Shown here: positions 20,310 to 31,332 of the stretch, one piece after another | Layout: the number at the start of each line of letters is the position of its first letter | How positions within the stretch are numbered: the first letter of the stretch is position 1 | NCBI RefSeq assembly: GCF_030066895.1 | Contig: NZ_JASJAV010000032.1 | Span: 1 to 64,000 of the forward strand | Origin: Breoghania sp. | GTDB taxonomy: Bacteria; Pseudomonadota; Alphaproteobacteria; Rhizobiales; Stappiaceae | Length of the DNA: 64,000 nt | Reading direction: 5' to 3' | Notes under the pieces: generated by a model | Told to the model about the DNA's origin: nothing | The model's input: the letters and a program-made list of their open reading frames with translations, nothing else | The model's database searches: none | Made by a program: the position numbers and the translations under genes

Positions 20310-22190
20310 GTGGCGGGGAGACAGGTCTTGTCTGAGTTCACCAGAACGCGCCACCTCTTCCTACCCTGCGTGCAATTCGAGCTGTCCGTCTATCCAACCG
20401 GAGACAGTGCGTCAACCCCGATCGAACGAGCGGCGATGCTACTGATCGGCAGCTTCTGGGAGGTGCATGAGAAACTCGCGATCGACGTTTTCATCGACAT
20501 CATGTTGTTGGGAGAGCCCGGTGGACGGGAACTGATCAACGGATTGTGGCGCAAGGGCCGGATTGTCATTGGCGGAGCGGATGCAACGCTATTTCCCTCG
20601 GCCGCTATTCAGGCGCATTTGAGAGAGAAGGGTGCTATCGCCGATTTCGCAAATATGGGGACTGGGGAACGATCGGAGAAATTCTTGTTGTTCTACGACA
20701 TGACCCTTGGCCAAACCTTCTTGGCGCCAGGCTCAAAGATATCGTACTTCGGCGATCGACCCTACATGATCGAGCCCTTCTGTCCCGAATCCAATGATTC
20801 GCCGTACGGACTGTGAATGTCGAGCTTCATCGACCTTACCAAGCCGGAGTTGCTTGCCACTCTTCAATATGACGGTCGCTTCCGCAAATGGCGCACGCCT
20901 CTGGAAGCAATGGAGTTCAAGGTCGTCCCGCCAGCGCAAAATTTGAGCCAAAAAGACATTCAGTATGTGCGTCTCTTCTTCGATATCGGACGGGATTCCC
21001 GGATTGACGATGAGGACGGATCGTAACGCGATTTCATAATGCGAGGAGCGGAACACAGGTCGAACGAGACATTGAAGCGTCTTGCAAACAGCCTCAGTGT
21101 TTCGATCATCGACAAGGTCTTGTCGCAGGATACGCCTCTTCGCGAGAAGTTCATCGAAGAGGTGCCTTCCTCCCGCCTCCAGAGAAGAACGCAGAACCGC
21201 CGCGCGCGGTCGCGCGTCGGGGTGGCTCGGCAGAGGTTCCAGGATGTCAAGAGCGCTGCGGATCGTGAAGTGAACGGCATGTTCTCCGAGGCTCGCGAAT
21301 GGACGGAACGTACGGTGCAGGAAATTCGCGAGGCAGTGGTCCGCTCGAAGGTACGGCAAGCCGAGATCCGATTCATCAGTGGGCGAAGCCACGTTGAGGA
21401 CATGTGCAACAAGATGCTCAAACGCTGTACCGACCAGGTGGTGTTGATTTCCCAAGAAGCGACCGCCAGCAAGATCGCGGAGGTAATCGATGCGGCGGAA
21501 AGGGGCTCGTCCTCCAGCAAACGGCTCATGATTCAGACCAGTGGGGTGAATAGCGCTGCAAAGACAAGGTCCCTAAGAGCAGGCGTTGACAGGGTGCGTG
21601 GTCTCAACGCGCTCAAGGACCCTAGGAAATTCGCGCGCACGGGCGTTCACATGCAATACGTGAATCGATTCGACGTGTTCGTCGACGCTTCCTTGCTGAT
21701 ACGCGACGGCACGGAGATCCTGTTTGCTGCCTCGAGTCTACTTATGGCCGGCAATTCGCCGCAGACAGCTTTCCATGTCGAATTGTTGGCCCCGCGCTCA
21801 CGAAGCATGCGCAGTCGTTATACGACCGGAAACGCCGCCAAGGAAATGCTATCACACGTCGCGCCGACTTGCGTGTTGCCGAGTCCAACGCTGGATGTTC
21901 GGGCCACTAGGCGAGCACCGGACCACCCTGCGTTGCAGCTGGAGACGCATCTCGAAATGCTCTTGAAGCAGCTTGGAGATGAAGTCAGCGCGCTCGAACG
22001 GGACGGTATCGGATGGCACCGAGAGACCAGCGACGCGCGAAACCTCGCAAGGATGATTGCCGCAGAACTGGAAGAAATCGAAAGACTCCTGGAAATCTAC
22101 GAACGTGAAACTCCGCTGACCGCCGAAGTTCTGCAGGATGAAGAAATCATTGCCGAAACAGCAAGCATGATCGCGCGCACCCGCAGACAA
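20310..22190 (+). pseudogene. Second giant protein, N-terminal part with possible PLD-like segment
   Basis: Frame begins near 20310 (GTG) or at TTG 20328, which has GGGGAG upstream, about 50 bases after the helicase gene. Stops at 20814-20816 (TGA) and 21024-21026 (TAA) interrupt one continuous phase up to about 22185. The middle part has the layout of a phospholipase-D-like fold: a strand VVLISQEATASKIAEVIDAA, then NRFDVFVDASLLIRDGTE followed by ILFAASSLLMAGNS. The last phrase resembles the strand-G-S/N element of PLD domains. The catalytic HxK is not visible, so the assignment is weak. A PLD partner is what Mokosh would predict next to a kinase-helicase. Confidence 0.45.
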
Positions 22191-24610
22191 ACCGATCATC
22201 ATCGGTTTGCATCCCACCGAACATATCGACTCGCTTTTCAGGGAATCCCTTGCGGAAGCGCTCGAAAAAGAGCGGACCATATCCCTGCAGCTAATCTTCT
22301 TGTCGCAACCAAATGACGCCTGGCTTCAATATCGCAAGAATCTGTTGTCGAGCCATCCCGGCGCCATCGAAATCGACGACCCAGGAATGCTGACAAACCA
22401 GGTCCTGCAGCACCGTCAGGATTTCTCGAATTTCCTTATCTGCGGGCTGAGTTGTCTTGTCGTGTTCGGTGGCTTCACAAGGCGGATCCTGCTTGACCCC
22501 AGGCGGCCGGATAAGAAACAGCTGGGTCTGGTATTTCGGGGGGTCGACGCACAGGTCGCCGCGACTGACATGCTGCGCTCGCTGCTCCCCACCACAGACA
22601 TGGCGCTGGTGCCCTCGGCAGAGGTCTATTCGTCGAAAGCCGATCCGAGCCAAGTCGACAGCTTTCTCGCCTCGCACATGTTCCACCGTTGGTTGGTGGA
22701 CATCGCCACTTGCGAGACGGTCGATCAGGTGCCGGAGTGCACCAACAATGTCGGAACGTCTGCGCTCTTGCCTGCCTTCGGCGGAAATCCGGTCATGTAC
22801 GAGCGCTGTCTCAAGAGCGCCATCGACCTGCACAAAGAAGATTACCTTCACGCGGTGCGCAAGGCAGGTCATCTAGCGGGAATCGTGGATCGCGATAGCT
22901 TTGAAGAAGCGCTTTGGGAAGCGGGACGTCTGTTTGAGGCGGTGCTGCTCTGTGAGAACCCCAAACTCGGGCATTCGCTGGCGGATCCAGACCTGCGAGA
23001 CTACATCGCCGGGGTTTACCGGAACGAACGTCCTGACGGCGCCATCTCGATCCGGACGTCCTGGCTGCATGACGAAGAAATACTTGCGTTGGTTGCACTT
23101 GATCTGCTCGACCCGGGGCGGCGAATGGCATGTCCGGCCCTGGATGATGGGCAGTCCTTTCCACAGATCGCCCTCGGGCGGCTTGCCAAGGCGATCTGGT
23201 CGCACGCAATCGCCGCACCGGCCGAGCCCATACTTCTTTCACCCGGCGGGTGAGATCGTCCGCCGCATCCGCCGCAGGTCTATTTCGCCCAACTCTGCGA
23301 AAAACTGAAACAATTGGAACAGGAGCGGGGCAACAAGGAAAGCAACAGCGTGCAGGTTCTGCTGCGACAAAACTACGGCTTGATCGCGGAACTCTTAAAC
23401 TGGTGGCATGGTCAGCGGGAAAGAACTTTCCAGTCGCACGATGATGCGGCTGAAGCAGTTGTCGCTGTACGGAAAACTTTGACGAAGTAATTCAGCCTGG
23501 AGTTTGAAAAGCGGCTTTCGTCGCGTGGCAACCGCGAGAAGATCGCCTTAGAAGCCATTACCAAATACGACTGGGTGAACAGGGTGGAAAACCCTAATCA
23601 TCGCGCCCTGGTTGGGCCGAAGAAGTAGGGCCTCGTCAACTATGTCGCCGGAACGCTGGAAGTAATGATCTCGCTGCTTTTGGCGGCCAAGTCTGCCAGC
23701 GATACAACCGACACAGAGGAACGAAGGGCCGTACAGAAATTCGCCCGCGTTTGGCTCGATGCAGGCGCAGATGGCCCTTACGAGTCGCCGCGCACCGCCC
23801 TCGGCCGGATCTTCCGAAGCGAAGGAAGGTTGGCACCTGAAGGCCATGTCGATTTCGATCTCTGGCGGTTTCCGCGTTATCTCGAAATGAATGTGCGAGG
23901 CGTCACGCGGGAAGCGCTTGGCGCAAGTCTGCTGGAAGAGGAATGGTCGTCCGACACCGACGAGTCCATGGTGTTCGAAAAGATGTTGGCGGCTGGACGC
24001 TTCATCGCGGCCGATACCATCCTCAAGGCATGGCAGGCGAAACTGCCCGTCGGCGAAAGTAGCGAGGAATTCGGGAAATTGCTGTCGCTTGAAGACAGAC
24101 TGCAACAGCGCACGGAACAGGCGACACAGGAACTTCTGCTCGCAGTGCGCGGTCTGGAACTGGAAGCGGCGCGTGCCGGTGACAGGCATTCCTATGTGGC
24201 TGCGGGCAACCTGCGGGAGTTGTACAACGGGCTATCTCTGACGCAACGGGAAGTCGAGGACGGCGCGGAAGAACTGCGGAAGATTCGGATCGGGCTGGAG
24301 AAAGGCATGGATGTGGAGTGGAAAGGTACCGTTGCCGCGCTTTCGAAGCAGGGCGATAAGTGGCGCAAATTCGCTGCAGCGGTCGATGGCTTGCCTATGT
24401 CACGGCGCCGCTCGCTGATTCAGGCGGGCACGCGCGATCCGGGGTTTACGCTACCGAACCTTGCCGGACCAGGTCAGGCGCATGTCACGCGCAACCGGTT
24501 GCGCAACCTGTCCGAAGACCCCAACGCAACCTTAGAGAAGACTGCGAGCATCCTGCAGATTCCTGCCGACGGCATCCGGAGCAAAGCCGTCCTGTGCGCG
24601 GCGCCGGCCT
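22186..24610 (+). pseudogene. Second giant protein, middle part
   Basis: Entered by a frameshift near 22185, after which the phase reads KPIIIGLHPTEHIDSLF and stays coding to about 24600. In-phase stops lie at 23251-23253 (TGA), 23488-23490 (TAA) and 23626-23628 (TAG). All sit in protein-like context and fit former Arg/Trp or Gln codons. A TTG at 22207 could instead start a separate gene. Content: a mixed alpha/beta part, then helical segments rich in Glu and Leu (23700-24500) that resemble a helical scaffold or coiled region. No catalytic motif is recognised. Confidence 0.5.
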
Positions 24611-25687
24611 GTTCGAGGAACGAAGATTCGCCACTGTCGAAGCAATCGCGAACTATGTCGGCGCACTCAATGCGTTGTTCCTGCCCGAAGCGGATACGTC
24701 CGGTCCCGTTACGTTGGATCGGAGACCGACGCGTCGCTCTGGTCAGAGGTGCATCTTACGATGGACTGGCTGCGCGCTTGGCTCGACTGGCAGTTTCCGA
24801 AGCATCACGTCGTTGTCCTTCTGGCCGAAAACGCCGGGGACGTGAAGCTCGAAGACCTCGGCATCCCGGACGACCGGCTGCCGGTGATCATCAATCCTTT
24901 CCTGCTGCCACCACTCCTGTCCGAGCCGCATGTCTTGATCGATTTCGCCGATGTGGTGGTGGCGATGGCGCTACCCGATCCGGCCGACGCGATCAAGGCA
25001 CCTGTCGTGGCCAAGGCTAGTTGGGATCTGGTGCTGCCATGGGACAAGCAGGGCGAAACTGAGCGCGACGCTGAACTGGCACGCTTCCTGAACTTTGATC
25101 CGCAGGAGTTGGTTCACCCGCCGGGGTTCGAGGCAACCGCGCGGATGCTGGGCCGCCTGTGTGTTGTCCCGCGCTGGAAGCAGCGGCACCTCTTCAAAAA
25201 CCCCGCCGACGCCGCGTTGACCGCAAATCTGTGCTTGAGCTATTGCGGCGCCGGCCATGTCGCCGAAGCTTTTGCAGCGATCCTGCATGCTAGAAACAAA
25301 CTCTATGAACTGCGCGGAACGGTTCATGTAGATGACTTCCTCGAAGACAGCGGCATGAATGACCGTATCGTCGATCAGGCGCTGTCGATGGTGCGTCGCT
25401 GGCACCGGATGCACCGGCTGGAGCCGCCAAACCTGCACAAGCGTGCCATGCAGACTCTGCTCTGTAGGTTGTGGCTTCACAATTCGGAAGGATACGACCG
25501 CGAGGCCATCGAGTTGTTGGCAGCGCAGACAGTGCTGGACGACGACACCTGCGGTGCACGGGACGAAACTGGAAAAAGCATTGTAGAGTGGCTCCTTGCC
25601 GAAGGCATTCTGATTGCCTCCGGCAGCGGGACCGGGGCTCGCTTCTTTTCCAATCCCGCGCATGTTCTGACAACCATCGAATACTGA
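24596..25687 (+). pseudogene. Second giant protein, C-terminal part
   Basis: Reached by frame changes near 24600 and 24720. The final phase is open from about 24710 to TGA at 25685-25687 and reads well throughout, with HHVVVLLAENAGDVKLEDLG followed by helical segments. An internal ATG at 24761 could allow separate expression. It is not a family I recognise. It is the last gene of the plus-strand arm and is followed by a 167-base gap. Confidence 0.5.
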
Positions 25688-25854
25688 CACCCGTCAGGCC
25701 AGCACTGTATTACGTTACGGCATGGTCGCTTATGCAAAAGCAACCATGCCGCTCTCGTCTACGCGTTCGCTTTTTCTAAGCAGAGTACTCGCGACGACCA
25801 CTGGCGCAGATTCGCCCAAACCGGAGAGACCTCAAACAAAGGAGTCTCTTCATC

Positions 25855-27387
25855 ATGTTGTTTGATAGTAACATCACGCACACCAGCGGCAAAAAGCCCT
25901 CGCCTAGCCACCTGACGAAGCCGGTTATTGTCATGCAGATCGGCCTCGGCCTGCACTGGGAACGGACCATTGCCAAGCACCAGCAGGAGCTTCGCGCCGA
26001 AGAAAATGATGTGGCTTGCCCGATCGGGGTGGAACTTGCCGGCGCGCGCGACGAGACTGAGGCGCGCACCGACGAAATGCTGGATGGCCGGCCTGACGAT
26101 ATCATCTTCGTCGAACCGATTTCGCCCTACCATATGGACGCCAAGACCGAAGCCCAGCTAAATCGGCTGGTGTGAAAATACGGCATCAATGCAGCCGGTC
26201 GTCTCCGTGCCGTCCGAAGCCCATTTGATGTACGCCCTCTGGGCACTGAATATGGGCCTGAACCTGTTCCTCGACAAGCCGGTGACGACGCGACCCGAGG
26301 CGATCGCTTAACTTTCGGCCGCGCAGGCCATCCTGTCGGATTTCGACGAGTTGAACGCGGCCTACACCGAAGCCCGGCGCCACGGTCCGATCTGTGCCAT
26401 GTTGAACGCCCAACGGCCGTTCATGCCAGTCTACACCAAGATCTTTGACTGGGTGAGGGAGGTCCGCCAGGCGACTGGCCAAGTGGTGACCAACATCACC
26501 GCCTACCACGCCGACGGTCAGATGCGGATGGGGGGTGAACTGGTCGAGGTCGGCTACCACGGGTACAATTGCGGTAACGGCAAACTGTCTCACAGCGGCT
26601 ATCACCTGATTGACGTCATCGTTCGTCTCCTCAAGATCGGCACAAACGTTGACAGCCGTCCCGACTGTCTTTTGGTCCATTCGAGTTTGCGCCAACCGAA
26701 CGGCCTCGTGACTGCCATGCCGCAGGCGAACTGGCAGAAGCTCTTCGGCAAGGGGTAGGCCAGCCTGGAGGGCTACAGCAACGACGAACTGGTCATCTTG
26801 GGCGTCGCATGGAAGAGGTCGACGCGCACGTGTCGATCGAGGCCATTCGCGACGGGGCGGTGATGACCACTGTCAACCTGCACCTGCAACACGACACGGT
26901 TTTAGCCCGGTCGAACTTGGCGACGCCGCCCAACTGGTACAAAAAATCCGGGCGCATGAAATGCGAACTCTGGCACGTGGATCAGGGTCCGATGCAGTCC
27001 CTGCGGCTCGAGATCTTGCAGGCGGAGGACAAGCACGACCGGCCCGACACAAAGGGGATAAGGTCGGCGATCCCAACCACATGGACCTCGTGCGCGTGGC
27101 GAACGCGACGACGGTACCCGGGGTTGCGCAGTTTTCGCGCTTTAACGGGGCCGAGCTTGCAGGCGAAACGGGCGGGCATCTTCTTTTGGAACGCGCAAAA
27201 CGGGCCGCGCTGGCCGAGTTCCTGGCCTGCGCGGCCGGTCGCCTGCCTGTTGTCGCGCAGCTGACCTCGAACCTCTCAATCCACCGTTTGGACGTCTTCG
27301 CTGATGGCTGCCGCCTATGAATCCCATGTGCGCCGCGGTGCCGACCGCATGGGTAACGGCGTCGTCCGCGTCGACTGGTCGGAATGA
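25855..27387 (+). pseudogene. Gfo/Idh/MocA-family oxidoreductase, decayed
   Basis: NAD(P)-dependent dehydrogenases of this family act on sugars, inositols or related compounds. ATG 25855 has GGAG about ten bases upstream. The Rossmann-end phrase VFVEPISPYH-like, the segment VVSVPSEAHLMYALWALNMG and the family signature LNLFLDKP are clear. The catalytic-region segment GYHLIDVI follows. Frame changes lie near 26185, 26760 and 27060, with another near 27310, and TAA at 26309-26311 fits a former Gln codon. At about 510 codons it is longer than the usual 350-400. It ends four bases into the next gene's leader, so the two were coupled. Not functional as written. Confidence 0.65.
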
Positions 27388-27401
27388 GTGAGGGTAAAAC
27401 G

Positions 27402-28039
27402 ATGACTCAGACTGGCAAACTCTTCCTAGTGGACGGTCTCGATCTCGCCGGGAAGACCTCGGCCTGCAAGAACCTGGTGGCGCGGCTTCAACCGCGCCCC
27501 GAATACCGGCGCAATGCTCCTGCTGAAAAGAACAGATTGTATCTGGCTGCGGACGATCTGCGCCGGTCTAGCGGTTTTGACAGCCATTTCCTTGGCCACA
27601 CGCCTATCTCGCGCGGCAGCGACCCTGGATTTGGCGTTGTTCCAGCCCCCCTGAAAGCGTCCGTCTTCAGGAAATCACGATCGCGCTTAGGTCTTTGGCG
27701 CATTACAGCGCGCGGGGTGAGCACGATCTGGCGGACGGCTTTGCCCACCTCATGGCTCAACCGGACTTCCCGCAGGTGTGCGGGGCGGTGGCTATGACTG
27801 CCGCCTCGCTGGTGATCCGCCGCGAAAGGCTTGATATGCGCCGCCGCGAAGCTCCCAATGAGGTCGCGCCTGATGACCTAGCTGTGATTGCCGCCCCCGA
27901 CTTATTCCTTCGGATGGAGGAGATCCTGATCGGCGAGACAGTCAAACAGTTCGGGGCGACGATCATCGACACAACTGACCTCAACAAAGAGCAGGGCGTG
28001 GCGGCACTTGCTGCGGCCTACGACGAAGCGATTCAATGA
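27402..28039 (+). pseudogene. Thymidylate-kinase-like P-loop kinase, frameshifted
   Basis: ATG 27402 is preferred over ATG 27384 because GAGGG lies seven bases upstream. The N-terminus carries FLVDGLDLAGKTSACKNL, the P-loop layout of dTMP-kinase-like proteins. The C-terminal part (from about 27690) is in a different frame and includes DLFLRMEEILIGETVKQFG and a terminal helix. The middle part (27540-27690) changes frame at least once. Pairing with a sugar-type oxidoreductase suggests a small-molecule kinase rather than nucleotide metabolism, but the substrate cannot be inferred. Confidence 0.5.
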
Positions 28040-28044
28040 ACCCC

Positions 28045-28304
28045 ATGGCCAAAACCCCGACTATCGGCAACTGTCAAGTTGGCACAGCTATGCGGTCAAT
28101 ATCGTCGCCATCCAATTTGTACTGTTCGTCCTAAGCCTTGGGATTCGCATGGTCCGGATGGCCTAAGCCGATTCGCTCTGTTGTTACGTCCACCTCGGAC
28201 TGGTTGTGTTCGGTTTGGTCTTCATCGTGCTCGGCGATCAGCTTGCTTGCCATGGGCGCCTTTAGCGCGCGCTGGATCGGCCGCACGCTTGATAGACTCG
28301 GGTG
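28045..28304 (+). pseudogene. Small membrane-protein remnant
   Basis: In the frame containing NPDYRQLSSWHSYAVNIV, a hydrophobic helix (VAIQFVLFVLSLGI) is followed after a TAA (about 28167) by a second one (HLGLVVFGLVFIVLGDQLA). The layout resembles short two-helix segments of DUF2231-type membrane proteins, but the match is loose. A frame change near 28255 leads to a plausible C-terminus ending at 28304. No start codon is evident. Confidence 0.3.
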
Positions 28305-28470
28305 ACCGGTCTGCTGCCGGTTTCGGCGAACGGTAGATCGAGCCAGAACGACCAATATGAGGCGCTGAGCGGCCAGCTATATGGGAGTTCTGCTTCAGCA
28401 TTCCCCTCGGAGCGACAAAAAATCCCATGGAACCGAAGAGAAGGGGATCGTAACGCGGCGCACTGTAGAG

Positions 28471-28498
28471 TGGTTGCGGGGGCAGGATTTGAACCTGC
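28471..28498 (-). other. 3'-end remnant of a tRNA (initiator-Met-like), possible att site
   Basis: Read on the minus strand, this is a T-arm with GGTTCAAATCC, then the acceptor strand GCCCCCGCAACCA with an encoded CCA. It matches from memory the 3' end of alphaproteobacterial initiator tRNA-Met. The sequence 5' of it does not continue as a tRNA, so it is a fragment of about 28 nt. Integrases that target tRNA 3' ends leave such copies at island boundaries. No integrase and no second copy lies in the window. Confidence 0.55.
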
Positions 28499-29106
28499 TT
28501 GTAAACGCCGCTAGCGATTGGTATCGAGCTGTTGACTGATGTCCAAAACCAGGACACCAATATGGTCCTCCGCCGAGCCTCGACGATCGATTCAAACATA
28601 ATATCAATTTCTTGTGAGCGTTGGCTGGGATTCCAGGTTCTCCAACCAACTCTCTTCCAAACCTTTGATATGAAGCGCGCGTCCCGCTAGCACCGGTTGA
28701 ACTTTGGCGTTCTCTCGCCAGCCCTCCCCCTCCCACGACCAGCAAGCACTCGTTGGCCTCAAGCCGTTAAGCCGTTTTGTGTCTTGAGTTCGGCATAAGC
28801 GCTCACCGCAGGTCCGTTCAGCCGCCTTCACATCAGGCCCCGAGCCGGACAGCAGCCGCTTGGCGCATCATATGGGCTCCAGATTTTGGGTATTCCGCGA
28901 GCTTCTCTTCCGTAGGGAGTGTCCAATTCCATATCAATAAATCAGACAGGGATGCATATTGTCATCACTTAGCCATTGATTTTTCAAGCTTCCTTTCTGA
29001 CTCTGCCCAAATCTTAATCCACTGATTTTTGCGCATAATTTACAGATTAAATTTTTCGCATAATTTGACCTTGCGTTATTTGCTGCAGTTACGCAGCGTA
29101 TGATGC
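28499..29106. other. Non-coding stretch between tRNA remnant and regulator
   Basis: About 600 bases with no gene I can support. The first 400 bases are of average composition. The last 150 (from about 28950) are AT-rich, with two related phrases ending GCATAATTT near 29035 and 29060, and probably hold the promoter of the regulator at 29107. Confidence 0.45.
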
Positions 29107-31332
29107 ATGATTGAAGCACCAGACAAACAGTTCTTCCCGCAGACGAGGTTCTCGACGCAGAGATCCTCGAAGGCATCCTCAATGCGTCCAACGACGCGGC
29201 GTGGTGTATGGAATTCCGTCCCGCCGTGGATCTGACGGCGCCGGATCAGGAGATCGTCCGCCAGGTCTTCGAGAACGATCCCTTCTGGCACTTCACCAAC
29301 ACCTCCCCATGGCGCGGCTCTACCTGTTGTCGCCGGATCTCGACTTCAATGCCCGTCCGACATCGGAAATCTTCCCACGCAATGCCCAGAACGAAGCCTT
29401 CGTTCACAACCTGATCGCCAACGGCTTCGAGGTCGATGCCGCCCCGGCTCTGGATTCCCGCTATGACGGCAGCCGGATCTACGCCGAGAACGACGTCCGC
29501 GCCCATATTCAGGACGGTCGGCTGCTGCGGATCTTCGGAATCGTGCGCAATGTCGGCAAACACCGGATCCGCGAGGAGCGGATGATGGCCGAGCTCGACG
29601 AGGCGCTCGTCGATATCCTGACCGCCCTACCCCCTCGGCGTTCTCGCCTTCAACGCCAATCACGACCTGATCATGGTCAACCCCGCTGCATCGCGCCTGC
29701 TCGGGATCGGCGCCGATGAACTGCTGTCCGGCTTTCTCGCAAACAACCCGATTTTCGCGCCGGTTCTGCAACTCGTAAGCCGGGTGGATGCGGGCGGCTT
29801 TCCGGTCTCCATCATAATCGCCGGGATCGAATGGAGCCTGACGCCGAGGTCCGGCGGCGGTGTCGTGTCGACCCTGAGCCCCGTTCAACACACGGAAGGG
29901 GATTCATGATGCCCCTCTGGCCCTCGCACCCGCTTTTTTCCGCCACCACCCGGGATGAGGCGGCCGCGCGTCTTGATCTCTTCAATGACGGCATGATCGC
30001 GCTCGACAACACGTGCGCGGTCCTGTCCGTCAACGCCGAAGCACGCCGGCTCTACTGGATATTTCCGAGGATATCGAATTTGCCAACCTGAGTGATTTTC
30101 ACTCCCCCGCGGATGGTTGGCAGGAGATCATCGAGGCTGTCTCGCGCAACCAGCGCGGGGATTTCGCCCTGAAGGCAGATGGCAACAGGTCCATCCTCGT
30201 CACACTGACACGTGATAGTGCAGCCCCCACTATCCAGTGGATCCTGCTGCGCGATATCGAGGCCATCGAATTCCGCCGTGACAGAACGTTCAGGCTGAAG
30301 AGCTCCGGCAATATCCGGTTTCTGTCGAACGAGAAGACCCGCCCGGACTTCCTGGTCCAGCGCCAGATCTGCTCGGAGATCAACGTCCTGCTGTCACGCG
30401 GCGAGCGGGCCATCCGTCAGAGGGCGCGGATCCTCATCACCGGGAAATCCGGCGTCGACAAGTCGGAGATCGCGCGGTTTCTGCGCTCCACCGTCGCCGA
30501 TGCCCGCGATCCCTTCATCATCGTCAATTGCGCCTCCTCGTCCGAAGTGCAGTTCGACGCACTCCTGTTCGGTCACGATGCCCCCGACGGGCGGCATCTC
30601 CCCGGCATGATCGAGCAGGCGGAAGGCGGTACCCTGTTTCTGGACGAGGTCTGCGAAATCCCGCTTTCCACGCAGGCCAAGCTGCTCGGTTTTCTGGACG
30701 ACGGACGCCTTCCCCATATGCAGGCGCAGGCGAACCGTCCGCCCCGGGTCCGGATCATTTCCGCCACCAACCGGGACCTTTGCGAGATGGTCGGCGAAGG
30801 CAGGTTCTGCGCGGATCTCTATTTCCGCCTCGCGGTGATCGGGCTGCACGTCTCCCCGCTCAGAGACCTCCCACCCCTGACCGATCACCTGATCGACCGC
30901 TTTTCCTAGACCATCAACCAGCGGCGCCAGACGCCGATGATCATCCCCCAACGTGCCCGCGAAATTCTCTGCGACGACAGCTTCTCCGGCAACATCCGGG
31001 GACTGCTCAATATCGTGCAACGCATCGCGATCTTCATCGACGACGCTGCCGACCTTGAGGAAATCCTGACCGATCTGCTCGTGCCCATCGACGTCCCTGC
31101 AAAACAGGACACCGAAGCTGACATCACGACAGCAACGCTCGATCTGCGCAGCGAGGTGAAACGCTTCGAACGCGCGTTGATCGACAAGGCCATTCGAATT
31201 CACGGCTCGAAGAGAAAAGCCGTAAAGGCTCTGGGCGTGGATATCGGGACGGTGGTCAGCAAGACCGCCGAAGTGCCGAACGAAGGTGCGGCGCAACCTT
31301 CCAGCAAAAGGGGAAGAGTACATGACGACTAA
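29107..31332 (+). pseudogene. PAS-AAA-Fis transcriptional regulator (sigma-54-activator-like, lacking GAFTGA)
   Basis: Starts at ATG 29107. The N-terminal half holds PAS-like sensory segments (AFNANHDLIMVNPAASRLLGI), then an AAA domain, then a Fis-type helix-turn-helix (KRFERALIDKAIRIHGSKRK). In the AAA domain Walker A reads GKSGVDKS where GESGxGKE is expected. Walker B GGTLFLDEV is good, but the sigma-54-binding GAFTGA loop is absent (FGHDAPDGRHLPG). It therefore probably acts with sigma-70, like TyrR-type proteins. Damage: frame changes near 29140, 29310, 29635, 29900 and 30055, and TAG at 30907-30909 (RFS-stop-TINQR, a former CAG). It overlaps the start of the transporter gene at 31322 by 11 bases and probably controls it. 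Confidence 0.7.
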
